From: Afipia sp.
GTDB lineage: Bacteria; Pseudomonadota; Alphaproteobacteria; Rhizobiales; Xanthobacteraceae
Assembly (NCBI GenBank): GCA_017308595.1
Contig: JAFKER010000007.1
Location: forward strand, 248,001 to 312,000
DNA: 64,000 nt
Direction: 5' to 3'
Every line of letters begins with the position of its first letter. Within the stretch, counting starts at the first letter, position 1. Below the pieces are notes generated by a model. That model saw only the letters and a program-made list of their open reading frames with translations. It ran no database searches and was not told the DNA's origin. Shown here piece by piece: positions 43,514 to 51,253 of this stretch. The position numbers were made by a program, and so were the translations under genes.

Positions 43514-44278
43514 ATGGCCGGTCCAAATGCATCGAAGCTTGCGGACAGCTCCCGCGCCCGTTCGGGGGCCAGAAAACCCGTTGGAAAATCTGCTGTGGCC
43601 GCGAAGACAGCCGGTGCCGCGCCCAAAAAGCCGCGTTCCAGCGCCGCTTCCGCACAGAAAGCTGACCGCGGGACTCCTTATCATCACGGCGATTTGCACG
43701 AAGCGCTGCTCAAGGCCGCCAAACGGGTGGCTGACCGCGAAGGCATCAACGGTCTTACGCTGCGAGCTGTGGCGCGCGAGGCGGGTGTATCCCATGCGGC
43801 GCCAGCCCACCATTTCGGCGACGTGACGGGGCTGCTCAGCGAACTGGCCGCTATCGGATTTCAGAAATTTTCGGCCGCGCTCGGTGAGGCGGCCTGCGGG
43901 GCCGGGCCGGATGCGCTGTCGGCGGCGCGTGCCCGCGCCAGTGCCTATGTCGCATTCGCGCGCGACAATCCCTGCATGTTCCAGCTGATGTTTCGTGCCG
44001 AGCGGCTCGATCATACCCGCCCGATACTGAATGAGGCCTCCAAGGCAGCCTTCGCCAAGCTGGCGGGTATCGTCGCTGCGCAACGTCATGAAGATATCGC
44101 ACTCGACCACCTGACGATTGAGCAGGCCGCTGACGTCGCTCGCATCTGGTCGCAGGTACATGGCTTTGCCATGCTTTATCTCGACGGACGCCTGCAGCAC
44201 ATTCTTGACGCGACACCCGGCGTCACCGCCGAGGAATTGCTTGCGGCGATGTTGAAGCCGACGCCCGCCTGCCAATAG
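43514..44278 (+). CDS. TetR/AcrR-family regulator with basic N-terminal tail
   Basis: The 254-residue product begins with an unusual Ala/Lys/Arg/Ser-rich tail of about 50 residues. A TetR helix-turn-helix follows (about 55-102: YHHGDLHEALLKAAKRVA, then LTLRAVAREAGVSHAAPAHH) and a WHG-type ligand domain. No ribosome site stands before the ATG and a -10 element lies six bases upstream, so the mRNA may be leaderless. It faces the four-gene membrane operon across two matching operator-like palindromes. Confidence 0.92.
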   Translation: MAGPNASKLADSSRARSGARKPVGKSAVAAKTAGAAPKKPRSSAASAQKADRGTPYHHGDLHEALLKAAKRVADREGINGLTLRAVAREAGVSHAAPAHHFGDVTGLLSELAAIGFQKFSAALGEAACGAGPDALSAARARASAYVAFARDNPCMFQLMFRAERLDHTRPILNEASKAAFAKLAGIVAAQRHEDIALDHLTIEQAADVARIWSQVHGFAMLYLDGRLQHILDATPGVTAEELLAAMLKPTPACQ

Positions 44279-44311
44279 GCAACCGTTCCCGCCGTCATGC
44301 GTTATCGACGC

Positions 44312-44581
44312 ATGGCACGAACGCCCCGCACTCCATGGAAACGTGAAAACCCGCGCAAACGCGCGGGCAAGACATCCACGCATCTCACTCCCGCGCAGAA
44401 ATCGGCGGCCAAAGCGAACGCAAAACGTGCCGGGCGGCGCTATCCCAACCTTGTGGACAACATGCGCATGGCTTCCAAAGCCAAAACCCCGGCCAAGAAA
44501 TCGGCCGCGAAGAAACGCGTCGGACGCAAGCGCGCGGCGACCAAATCGGTGACGAAGACAACAGCCGGAGGTTCACGTTGA
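44312..44581 (+). CDS. Small basic protein with histone-H1-like tail
   Basis: The 89-residue product has a conserved-looking first half (RTPRTPWKRENPRKRAGK, LTPAQKSAAKANAKRAG, RRYPNLVDNMRMA) and a Lys/Ala/Pro-rich end of the AKTPAKKSAAKK type. Similar short proteins occur in other alphaproteobacteria, as I recall. The tail suggests nucleic-acid binding. ATG at 44312 or the in-frame ATG five codons upstream may be the start. Confidence 0.7.
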   Translation: MARTPRTPWKRENPRKRAGKTSTHLTPAQKSAAKANAKRAGRRYPNLVDNMRMASKAKTPAKKSAAKKRVGRKRAATKSVTKTTAGGSR

Positions 44582-44650
44582 CGCCGCCGGAACGTTCTCC
44601 TACGTCAACGAGACTGCGCGCAGGCGCGGTCTGAACGGGAGACAGGCGGC

Positions 44651-45076
44651 ATGTCGGGCGACACGACTGTTCGGATCGGGCAGTGCCATTGCGGTGCCGT
44701 GCGGTTCGAGGCGACCCTCAGCGATGGCTTCAACTCGATCCGCCGCTGCACCTGCTCCTACTGTCGGATGCGTGGTGCGGTCGTTGTGATGGCGGAGACG
44801 GGTGGGATCAAACTTCTGCAGGGCGAGGATGTCCTGACGAGTTATCGTTTCCACACTGGCGCGGCGCAGCACTTCTTCTGCTCCCGCTGCGGAATATATA
44901 CGCATCATCAGCGGCGATCGGACGAGAGCCTGTATGCCGTCAATGTGGCCTGCCTCGACGGGGTAAGCCCGTTCGATTTCCCCGAGGTGCCTGTCATGGA
45001 TGGCATCAATCACACCAGCGACACTGGAAAACCAACGCGCCGGGCGGGGACACTTCGCTTTATTCCGGCGGACTGA
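44651..45076 (+). CDS. GFA-family (CENP-V/GFA domain) zinc protein
   Basis: The 141-residue product has the cysteine set of the glutathione-dependent formaldehyde-activating enzyme family: GQCHCGAVRF, RRCTCSYCRMRG and FFCSRCGIYTHH. These bind structural and catalytic zinc. Family members vary in function, so formaldehyde activation is not assured. It converges with the next gene with no bases between the two stop codons. Confidence 0.9.
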   Translation: MSGDTTVRIGQCHCGAVRFEATLSDGFNSIRRCTCSYCRMRGAVVVMAETGGIKLLQGEDVLTSYRFHTGAAQHFFCSRCGIYTHHQRRSDESLYAVNVACLDGVSPFDFPEVPVMDGINHTSDTGKPTRRAGTLRFIPAD

Positions 45077-45712
45077 CTAGCGCGGCAGCGCCAGTTCCAC
45101 GCCACGTCCGGTTGCGCCGATCACTCTCACCTTGCCGCTGTCACATTTGAACTCGCGGGCGATAGTATCGGCCGCCTCGCGGGCGAGATCGATCGCATTG
45201 CTGTTGGCCTTCACGTCGATGTAAGCGACGTGGCAAACGCTCGTGCCGGATTTGACGCCTGCCGGCGCAAGCCGCGTCACCACAAACAGTTGCTTTGCTT
45301 TCGGGCGTCCGTCCTTGTCCTCGTCGTCGATATCGGCAAGGTGCCAGCGCTGGATCATGGCGAAGGGCGGTTTGTCCTTCGCCTCCTGCCGCCATTCGAT
45401 GGTCGGCGTGGTCGAACTGAACGGCCCGAACCATGTTTTGGCGGCTGGTTCGGCTTCCGCAGCCTTGCGGGTGCGACCGACACTGACGGTTTCGCGCAGA
45501 TCGTCCTCGCTGATAACCACAACAAGCCCCTGCGGTCCGGGGCAGGTTCGCGTGCCACCGCCATCCCCGTCGCGTGTGACCGAGACCGGCCGGCATTGTT
45601 TCGGCTCGGTGGAGGTGAAACTGCTGACATTATGAGCCGTCTGCGCCATCGCCGCACCGGGACCCAACAAGGTGCACGTCAGCGTAAGAGCGGCGAGGGA
45701 TGTGCGGCACAT
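45077..45712 (-). CDS. Secreted hypothetical protein
   Basis: The 211-residue product has a signal peptide (MCRTSLAALTLTCTLLGPGA, cleaved near AMAQ) and a mixed alpha/beta mature part with four cysteines (KQCRPVSVTR, GTRTCPGPQG, SVCHVAYIDV, EFKCDSGKVR). No family recognised; similar exported proteins are common in this group. Its stop codon directly abuts that of the GFA gene. Confidence 0.75.
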   Translation of the reverse strand: MCRTSLAALTLTCTLLGPGAAMAQTAHNVSSFTSTEPKQCRPVSVTRDGDGGGTRTCPGPQGLVVVISEDDLRETVSVGRTRKAAEAEPAAKTWFGPFSSTTPTIEWRQEAKDKPPFAMIQRWHLADIDDEDKDGRPKAKQLFVVTRLAPAGVKSGTSVCHVAYIDVKANSNAIDLAREAADTIAREFKCDSGKVRVIGATGRGVELALPR

Positions 45713-45898
45713 GCGGGGAACCGGTTGTTCTGGGCCGTGTTGACGACTTTGCCTGCATTAGTCGCATCAGGCGTGTGGATCGTTCATACCGCGCCTGCGA
45801 AAAACGTGTCATCATGCGTGGAATCGCATTAGAACCGCTATCAGCGCGTGCAAGCGTCTCCGTTCAAGCGTTGTCCCCGTTCAGTCGTGTTGTGAGCC

Positions 45899-46630
45899 AT
45901 GCCCGAAATATCATCCAGCAAGCCCTATCGTATCGGCCGGTCCAAGACCGGGCTCGGTCTCTTCGCCACCCAGAAGATCAAGAAGGGCACCAAGATCATC
46001 CGCTATTTTGGTCCGCTGCTCGATTCGAAGAACAAGAAGCACGACGACATCGACAACAAGTATCTGTTTGAAATCAACAATCGCTGGACCATCGACGGCT
46101 CCACGCGCAAGAACATCGCCCGCTATGTCAACCACGCTTGCCGCCCGAACGCCGAGTCGGACGTCAATTCGCGCAAGCGCAAGGTGATCATCCGCGCCAT
46201 CAAGACCATCCAGCCGGGCGAGGAAATCAACTACGACTACGGCACCGACTATTTCAAAATCTTCCTCAAGCCGATCGGCTGCAAGTGCGACCACTGCGAG
46301 AAGAAGCGGGCAAAGAAGCGTGCCGAGGAGCGTGCTGAGAAACGCCGGCTGAAACTCAAGGCCGAGAAGAAAGCCGCCAAAAAAGCCTCAAAGAAGGCGG
46401 AGAAGGATGCGCGAAAAGCCGGGAAGGCCAAGGCGGCCCCCACGAAGGCTAACAAGCGCAATCCGCTCGGCACGGCCAAAGCCAACGCCCATGCGCGCGG
46501 CACCGGCAAGCCGACCAGGACCAAGGCCTCGCGGACAAAGCCGCTGGCGCGCGTGCAGCCCAAGAACGCCTCAAAGAACGCCTCCAAGAACCCCGCAAAG
46601 AGCGCCACCCGCGCAAAGCGCGCGTCTTAG
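45899..46630 (+). CDS. SET-domain methyltransferase with histone-H1-like tail
   Basis: The 243-residue product has a SET domain (about 8-120). It contains RSKTGLGLFATQKIKKG, the NHACRPN motif at 78-84 that builds the S-adenosylmethionine pocket and knot, and GEEINYDYG at 107-115. A post-SET cluster CKCDHC (128-133) with Cys81 can bind zinc, as in eukaryotic lysine methyltransferases. From about 135 the chain is a 108-residue Lys/Ala/Arg/Pro-rich tail similar to histone H1. Protein lysine methylation with nucleic-acid tethering is inferred; the substrate is unknown. Confidence 0.9.
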   Translation: MPEISSSKPYRIGRSKTGLGLFATQKIKKGTKIIRYFGPLLDSKNKKHDDIDNKYLFEINNRWTIDGSTRKNIARYVNHACRPNAESDVNSRKRKVIIRAIKTIQPGEEINYDYGTDYFKIFLKPIGCKCDHCEKKRAKKRAEERAEKRRLKLKAEKKAAKKASKKAEKDARKAGKAKAAPTKANKRNPLGTAKANAHARGTGKPTRTKASRTKPLARVQPKNASKNASKNPAKSATRAKRAS

Positions 46631-46657
46631 AGGGGTTCTTGCGCGCGCTGTATCGCC

Positions 46658-47104
46658 TCAGCGGCGGATAAGCACCACACCCGCGATCAGCAACGCTGCG
46701 CCGGCCAGGCGCGGCAGATCGATGGTGCGTTGCTCCAGGCCCAGCCAGCCGAAGTGATCGAAGGTAATCGATGCGATCATCTGGCCTGCGATCAGGACCG
46801 AGATGAAGGTTGCCGCGCCGAGTACCGGCACGAGATAGATCGCAAGGCCGATGAAGATCGCGCCAAACAGGCCTCCGCTCCATGCCCACCAGGGAATCCG
46901 GCTGGCGACGGCGGCGGATGGAACAGGATCGCGCAGAGCGATCGCCAGCAATGCCATGCAGATGACACCAACGAAGTAGCTCGCGAAGCCGGACCATGCA
47001 GCCGAGTCGAGTGCGTGGCGCAGGTTTGCGTTGAGGGCCTGCTGGATGACGATGCTGATGCCCGCCGCGAAGGCGAGCGCGATGGGCAGGGCGAGGTTGA
47101 ACAT
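46658..47104 (-). CDS. DMT-family (YdcZ-type) membrane protein
   Basis: The 148-residue product has five membrane helices and the features of the DUF606/YdcZ family of half-size drug/metabolite transporters: AAGISIVIQQALNANLRHAL, SYFVGVICMALLAIALRD, PWWAWSGGLFGAIFIG and SVLIAGQMIASITFDHFGW. Such proteins usually work as dimers. The gene downstream of a small membrane protein gene on the same strand may be co-transcribed with it. Confidence 0.9.
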   Translation of the reverse strand: MFNLALPIALAFAAGISIVIQQALNANLRHALDSAAWSGFASYFVGVICMALLAIALRDPVPSAAVASRIPWWAWSGGLFGAIFIGLAIYLVPVLGAATFISVLIAGQMIASITFDHFGWLGLEQRTIDLPRLAGAALLIAGVVLIRR

Positions 47105-47137
47105 TTTGTGTCTCGTTCCTTGTGGCGCTCTGCGCCG

Positions 47138-47314
47138 TCACAGTCCCTTGAACATGTTTCCGGCCAGCAGCAAAAGATAGCTGATACCCAGCGTCGCGAA
47201 GCCGTGACCGCTGATGAACGGAATTTTGACACGCGCATAGACAGTGAGCGCCGCCAGAATGGCAAGGATGATCGAGAGGAGGAAAATCGGAAACGATGGC
47301 GCGCTGAGATTCAT
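47138..47314 (-). CDS. Small two-helix membrane protein
   Basis: This 58-residue product starts MNLSAPSFPIFLLSIILAIL, continues with a polar turn KIPFISGHGF, and has a second helix ISYLLLLAGNMFKGL. I recall short membrane proteins with this two-helix shape and GF turn in rhizobia; function unknown. It lies 33 bases before the DMT-family gene on the same strand. Coding is supported by the sharp helix-turn-helix hydrophobicity. Confidence 0.65.
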   Translation of the reverse strand: MNLSAPSFPIFLLSIILAILAALTVYARVKIPFISGHGFATLGISYLLLLAGNMFKGL

Positions 47315-47425
47315 GACAGATCCCCGGGTGAAGGTGCCGCATGATCGCGGCGAGGGGACTGAAGCGCTCTCACGCCGGTTCCGGCAAGGGCCGGGCCGGT
47401 TCAGGTTGTGGATGAATGGATCGTC

Positions 47426-47638
47426 TTATTCGGCGATCACAGCTTCGACAGCCTTGATGGTCTGCTGGATCGCGGCGATTTCGTGAATCAAAACGGTCGA
47501 AAGCTTTGGCCCACGCGCACGCATTTCCATCACGAGTTCGCGGCGGCGTTCGCGCAGCAGCACCAGCGGCAAACGATGATCGAACGCATCGGCATCCGCT
47601 TCGGCTTCGTCGCTAAAGTTCGCTTCAATGACCGACAT
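47426..47638 (-). CDS. Small hypothetical protein
   Basis: The 70-residue acidic and helical product reads MSVIEANFSDEAEADADAFD, then LPLVLLRERRRELVMEMRAR and IHEIAAIQQTIKAVEAVIAE. GGGAGCCGG eight bases before ATG at 47638 is a good ribosome site and decides it over a start six codons upstream. No family recognised. Confidence 0.65.
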   Translation of the reverse strand: MSVIEANFSDEAEADADAFDHRLPLVLLRERRRELVMEMRARGPKLSTVLIHEIAAIQQTIKAVEAVIAE

Positions 47639-47723
47639 GTCCGGCTCCCATGGCAACGGTTCGAGCGTAGCCGGGGCGAATTAAATGGCCGGAACGGACA
47701 TCGATAAAATTGTATCGAAGCGG

Positions 47724-47760
47724 AAAAAGCCGGACGGAATACCGGGCCGCCCGGCTTTTT
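47724..47760 (-). terminator. Terminator hairpin downstream of the gene at 47774
   Basis: AAAAAGCCGG and CCGGCTTTTT form a perfect 10-bp stem. On the reverse strand it ends in a T run 14 bases after the stop codon of the 47774-48175 gene. Confidence 0.8.
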
Positions 47761-47773
47761 GGTTAGGAAGTGC

Positions 47774-48175
47774 TTAGCGAGCCGCGAGGGCGTCCGCGCT
47801 CCTGCGCAGGCCGATGAATTCCAGCTCCGCGAAGACGCCAACGGCGATGGCCTGCATCACGATAAAGAGCTGTCCGAGCAGGTTGGGCGAGAGCCAGCCG
47901 CTGACGAGCAGCGCGATGCTGCCGACGGTCCACACGGCATTGATGGCAATCACGGCCACGACCGCGCCTTTAGGCATCACATGGCGCGAGGCGAGATAGC
48001 CTACGCCAAGGACGAACACGACAAGCACGAGGCCGGTGTTGCGCAGAAAACCTTCCGGCAGGTTTGTCAGCGGCGCAAGAAAGCTTGCGCCGAACACCAG
48101 CAGCAGCGCGGACACTCCGCTGAAAAGAGCATCGATCTGAAGGGCGCGGCGAAGAAAAGGGGATGGATTGATCAT
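47774..48175 (-). CDS. Four-helix membrane protein, hypothetical
   Basis: The 133-residue product has four membrane helices (about 12-35, 44-62, 70-92, 100-120), including LFSGVSALLLVFGASFLAPL, GLVLVVFVLGVGYLASRHV and AVVAVIAINAVWTVGSIALL. No family is sure; it resembles small rhizobial membrane proteins next to XRE regulators. It diverges from the XRE gene across a perfect palindrome, so repression by that regulator is likely. A terminator follows. Confidence 0.75.
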   Translation of the reverse strand: MINPSPFLRRALQIDALFSGVSALLLVFGASFLAPLTNLPEGFLRNTGLVLVVFVLGVGYLASRHVMPKGAVVAVIAINAVWTVGSIALLVSGWLSPNLLGQLFIVMQAIAVGVFAELEFIGLRRSADALAAR

Positions 48176-48241
48176 GGTAATCTCCTTTGGTGGGGCGGAT
48201 GACGATGGTGGCGAAGATGATCCGGCCGCGATCCCAAATCG

Positions 48242-48258
48242 ATTACCTGGCAGGTAAT
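48242..48258. promoter_or_regulatory. Perfect palindromic operator in the XRE gene divergent gap
   Basis: ATTACCTG-G-CAGGTAAT is a perfect 8-bp inverted repeat around a single central G, 35 bases before the XRE gene and 67 before the divergent membrane protein gene. Confidence 0.75.
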
Positions 48259-48292
48259 GGAACGTGCGATTTTCACATGGTAGGTTTTTGCC

Positions 48293-49144
48293 ATGATGAA
48301 CGCACACAATTCAGCGCGCCGCGCTGTCCAACCCTCCGCCAAAGCCAAGGCCGCGAGGACCAGTCATTTCGGCGATCGCCTGCGGGAATGGAGACAGCGC
48401 CGCCATCTCAGCCAGCTCGATCTTGCGGGGGATGCGGAGATTTCCGCGCGCCATCTCAGCTTTGTGGAAACCGGACGTGCCGCGCCGTCGCGCGAGATGG
48501 TGTTGCGTCTGGCCGAGCGGCTCGACGTGCCGCTGCGCGAGCGCAACGTGCTGCTGGTGGCGGCGGGATTCGCGCCGGCATTTCCCGATCGCTCGCTTGA
48601 CGACCCCGCGCTGGCCGCAGCACGCCAGGCGATGGAAACGGTCCTGAAAGCCCATGAGCCTTATCCGGCGCTCGCAGTGGACCGGTACTGGAATCTGGTG
48701 TCGGCCAACGCCATGATCGCGCCTTTCCTTGCAGGTGTTGCGCCATCCTTGCTGACGCCGCCGCTCAATGTGATGCGTCTGAGTTTTCATCCGCAGGGGC
48801 TCGCGCCGCTCACGGTGAATCTTGCAGAATGGTGCGGCCATCTGCTGGAGCGTCTGCACCGGCAATGCGAGGCGACGGCCGATCCGGTTTTGATCGCGCT
48901 TTATGAGGAACTGAAAACCTATCCGATCCCGGCGCGGAAAGCGCCGCACACGGTCGGTGCGGACAGTCTTGCGGTTCCCTACAAGATACGGATGGGCAAC
49001 AATGTGCTCAGCTTTATTTCCACGACCATGGTGTTTGGAACGCCGCTCGACGTCACGCTGTCGGAACTGGCGCTGGAGACGTTCTTTCCGGCCGACGAAT
49101 TGACCACCGAAACGATGCGATCCCTCGCGAAATCGTTGACCTGA
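48293..49144 (+). CDS. XRE-family regulator with MmyB-like ligand domain
   Basis: The 283-residue product has a helix-turn-helix at about 26-82 (LREWRQRRHLSQLDLAGDAE with ISARHLSFVETGRAAPSREM) and a C-terminal MmyB/PAS-like domain (about 110-275). That domain contains PYPALAVDRYWNLVSANAMI, the sequence type seen in MmyB-like regulators thought to bind fatty acids. The first 20 residues are a basic tail. It diverges from a membrane protein gene with a perfect palindrome between them. Confidence 0.92.
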   Translation: MMNAHNSARRAVQPSAKAKAARTSHFGDRLREWRQRRHLSQLDLAGDAEISARHLSFVETGRAAPSREMVLRLAERLDVPLRERNVLLVAAGFAPAFPDRSLDDPALAAARQAMETVLKAHEPYPALAVDRYWNLVSANAMIAPFLAGVAPSLLTPPLNVMRLSFHPQGLAPLTVNLAEWCGHLLERLHRQCEATADPVLIALYEELKTYPIPARKAPHTVGADSLAVPYKIRMGNNVLSFISTTMVFGTPLDVTLSELALETFFPADELTTETMRSLAKSLT

Positions 49145-49204
49145 CCGGGTTGCCTTGTTCCCGGCGTGGCTTATCTTCCGGGTTCATCATTGCGAGGATA
49201 CGCC

Positions 49205-49861
49205 ATGGCCCTGAAGCCGCTGCAGATCGATATCGTTTCCGACGTTGTTTGTCCGTGGTGCTACATCGGCAAAAAACGCATCGAAGACGCGCTGGCGCTC
49301 GCGAGCGACGTGCCGGTCCATGTCAACTGGCGGCCATTCTTCCTCAATCCATGGGTGCCGCGCGAAGGCATCACGCGCGACGAATATCTCACCAAGAAGT
49401 TCGGCTCGCCCGAGGCCTACAAGAACATCGCGGGCCGTGTCGTCGCGGCGGCGGCGGAAGAGGGGCTGCAATACAATCCCGGCAGCGTGAAGCGCCAGCC
49501 CAACACCATCGATTGCCATCGCCTGATTTACTGGGCTGAGGCGGAGGGCAAGGCCGCGCAGATGAAACAAAGGCTCATGGAGCTTTATTTCCGTGACGGC
49601 GGCGACCTCACCGATACCGATGTGCTGGTGCAGGCAGCGGCAGATGTCGGCATGGATGCCGACAGCGTGCGCAAGCGCCTCGCCACCGACGAGGACGTGG
49701 AGAAGATTTCAGCCGACGCGCAGGAAGCCTCCGAGAAGGGAATTTCCGGCGTGCCGACCTTCGTATTCGCGCAGAAATATGCCGTCTCCGGCGCGCAGCC
49801 CGCTGACCAGCTTGCCCGCGCGATCCGTCAGGTTTCGGCGGAAATCAATCAGGCGGCGTAA
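49205..49861 (+). CDS. DsbA-family oxidoreductase (FrnE-like)
   Basis: The 218-residue product is a thioredoxin-fold protein with helical insert and no signal peptide, so it acts in the cytoplasm. The redox motif CPWC lies at 16-19 in DVVCPWCYIGKKR. A cis-proline loop SGVPTFVFAQKYAVSG and the FrnE-type NWRPFFLNPWVPREG segment are present. Related proteins are 2-hydroxychromene-2-carboxylate isomerase-like or FrnE-like oxidoreductases. ATG at 49205 follows GAGGATACGCC. Confidence 0.92.
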   Translation: MALKPLQIDIVSDVVCPWCYIGKKRIEDALALASDVPVHVNWRPFFLNPWVPREGITRDEYLTKKFGSPEAYKNIAGRVVAAAAEEGLQYNPGSVKRQPNTIDCHRLIYWAEAEGKAAQMKQRLMELYFRDGGDLTDTDVLVQAAADVGMDADSVRKRLATDEDVEKISADAQEASEKGISGVPTFVFAQKYAVSGAQPADQLARAIRQVSAEINQAA

Positions 49862-49887
49862 GCGTTTTCAGGCGCAAATATTTCCGG

Positions 49888-49933
49888 CAATGGATTCCGG
49901 GTTCGCAAGCTGCGCTTGCGCCCCGGAATGACG
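49888..49933. repeat. REP-like palindrome
   Basis: ATTCCGGG and CCCGGAAT enclose CGCAAG/CTTGCG. It is the same family as the element after fumarase and separates convergent genes. Confidence 0.75.
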
Positions 49934-49943
49934 AGATATTTGC

Positions 49944-51197
49944 CTACGCCACTGCTGCCGCCGGCTGCGGCAGTTTCGACGGCAGGCAGGCCACCGCGAC
50001 AAAGATGATTGCCGCGGAGGTGGCCATCAGCCAGAACAGCGTGTCGAAGCCGTAGTTCCCGTAGACGAACGAGATCATCGGCAGCGCCAGAGCGAACACC
50101 GTGAAGCTCACGACATAGCGGATGCCGTAGATGCGCGCGCGGGCTTCGCCGCTCGCCATCTTGCCGATCATGAAATCGTTGATCGGGATCTGTCCGAATG
50201 CGCCGAGCATGAAGCCGAGCGCAGCGGCCAGCGCCCATGCATCGCGCAGACCGGGCATGGCGGCGAAGAACACCACCTGCATCGCTGCAACGATCATGAA
50301 CACGGTACGCGGGCCGAGCCTGTCCAGCAGCGCGCCCACCACAAGCTGTGCCATCGACGCCACTGCGAACACGATGAAGGTGAATGCGCCGACCATGGTG
50401 GCGATGTCGCCCTTGGCGGCAGTGAAGCCGCTTGCGGACAGCCATTGTGTCATATCGGTAGCGATGCCTTGCAAGCGCTCGTCGAAAATCTTCGGCAGCG
50501 CGAAGGTGGTTGACTGAAACACCAGACTGGAAACGGCGGTGGTGAGAAACACGATGGCTGAAATCCGCAGCAGCAGCGCCTTCATATCGCTCGTCAGCGG
50601 CGCAGAGGCGGCGGCGGCCACTGCGACCCTGCGGTGTGCGTGCGCGATCTCGCCCCACTGATGGATGCTGTAGAGAATGCCGATGCCGATGGAGAGCACG
50701 CCGGGGATGATGAAAGCCATCCGCCAGCCGCCGTTATCGATGAAGTAACCGGTAATCAGCGCGGCGGATGCGACGCCAAGGTTGCCCCAGATGCCGTTGG
50801 TCGCCAGCCGCATGCCGGTGTTCTTCCATTTCTGGGTGACAATGGCGAGGCCGACCGGATGATAGATCGCGGCGAACACGCCGACCACGAACAGGCCAAT
50901 GCCTACCTGCAGCGGTGTCTGCGCAAATGCCGTCCCGATCGAGGCCGCACCGATGCCGACGAAGAACACCGCGATCATGCCTTCGCGGCTCCATTTGTCC
51001 GCGAGCCATCCGGCGGGCCATGAGAACACGCCGAAGGCGAAGAAGCCGGGCGCGGCGTACTTGAGCAGTTCGCTGTAGCTCAGACCCCATTCCCGCGTCA
51101 GCGCCAGGGCCGCGACGGTGGCGAAGATCAGCGTGAACAGATGGTCCAGATAATGACCGATGTTCAGGAACAGGAAATGGATGCGGTCGCGCGTCAT
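49944..51197 (-). CDS. Major facilitator superfamily transporter
   Basis: The 417-residue product has twelve predicted membrane helices. It has the MFS loop motif WPAGWLADKWSRE between helices 2 and 3 and LVVGALLDRLGPR at the equivalent place in the second half. An internal His-rich loop and an Ala-rich insert lie near residues 185-205. The substrate is unknown. It is divergent from an AraC regulator and probably controlled by it. Confidence 0.92.
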   Translation of the reverse strand: MTRDRIHFLFLNIGHYLDHLFTLIFATVAALALTREWGLSYSELLKYAAPGFFAFGVFSWPAGWLADKWSREGMIAVFFVGIGAASIGTAFAQTPLQVGIGLFVVGVFAAIYHPVGLAIVTQKWKNTGMRLATNGIWGNLGVASAALITGYFIDNGGWRMAFIIPGVLSIGIGILYSIHQWGEIAHAHRRVAVAAAASAPLTSDMKALLLRISAIVFLTTAVSSLVFQSTTFALPKIFDERLQGIATDMTQWLSASGFTAAKGDIATMVGAFTFIVFAVASMAQLVVGALLDRLGPRTVFMIVAAMQVVFFAAMPGLRDAWALAAALGFMLGAFGQIPINDFMIGKMASGEARARIYGIRYVVSFTVFALALPMISFVYGNYGFDTLFWLMATSAAIIFVAVACLPSKLPQPAAAVA

Positions 51198-51253
51198 GGG
51201 AGCCTCGAAACAGATTCTCTGCTGAAAAGTACCCTTGGCACGATAGCGCTGTC

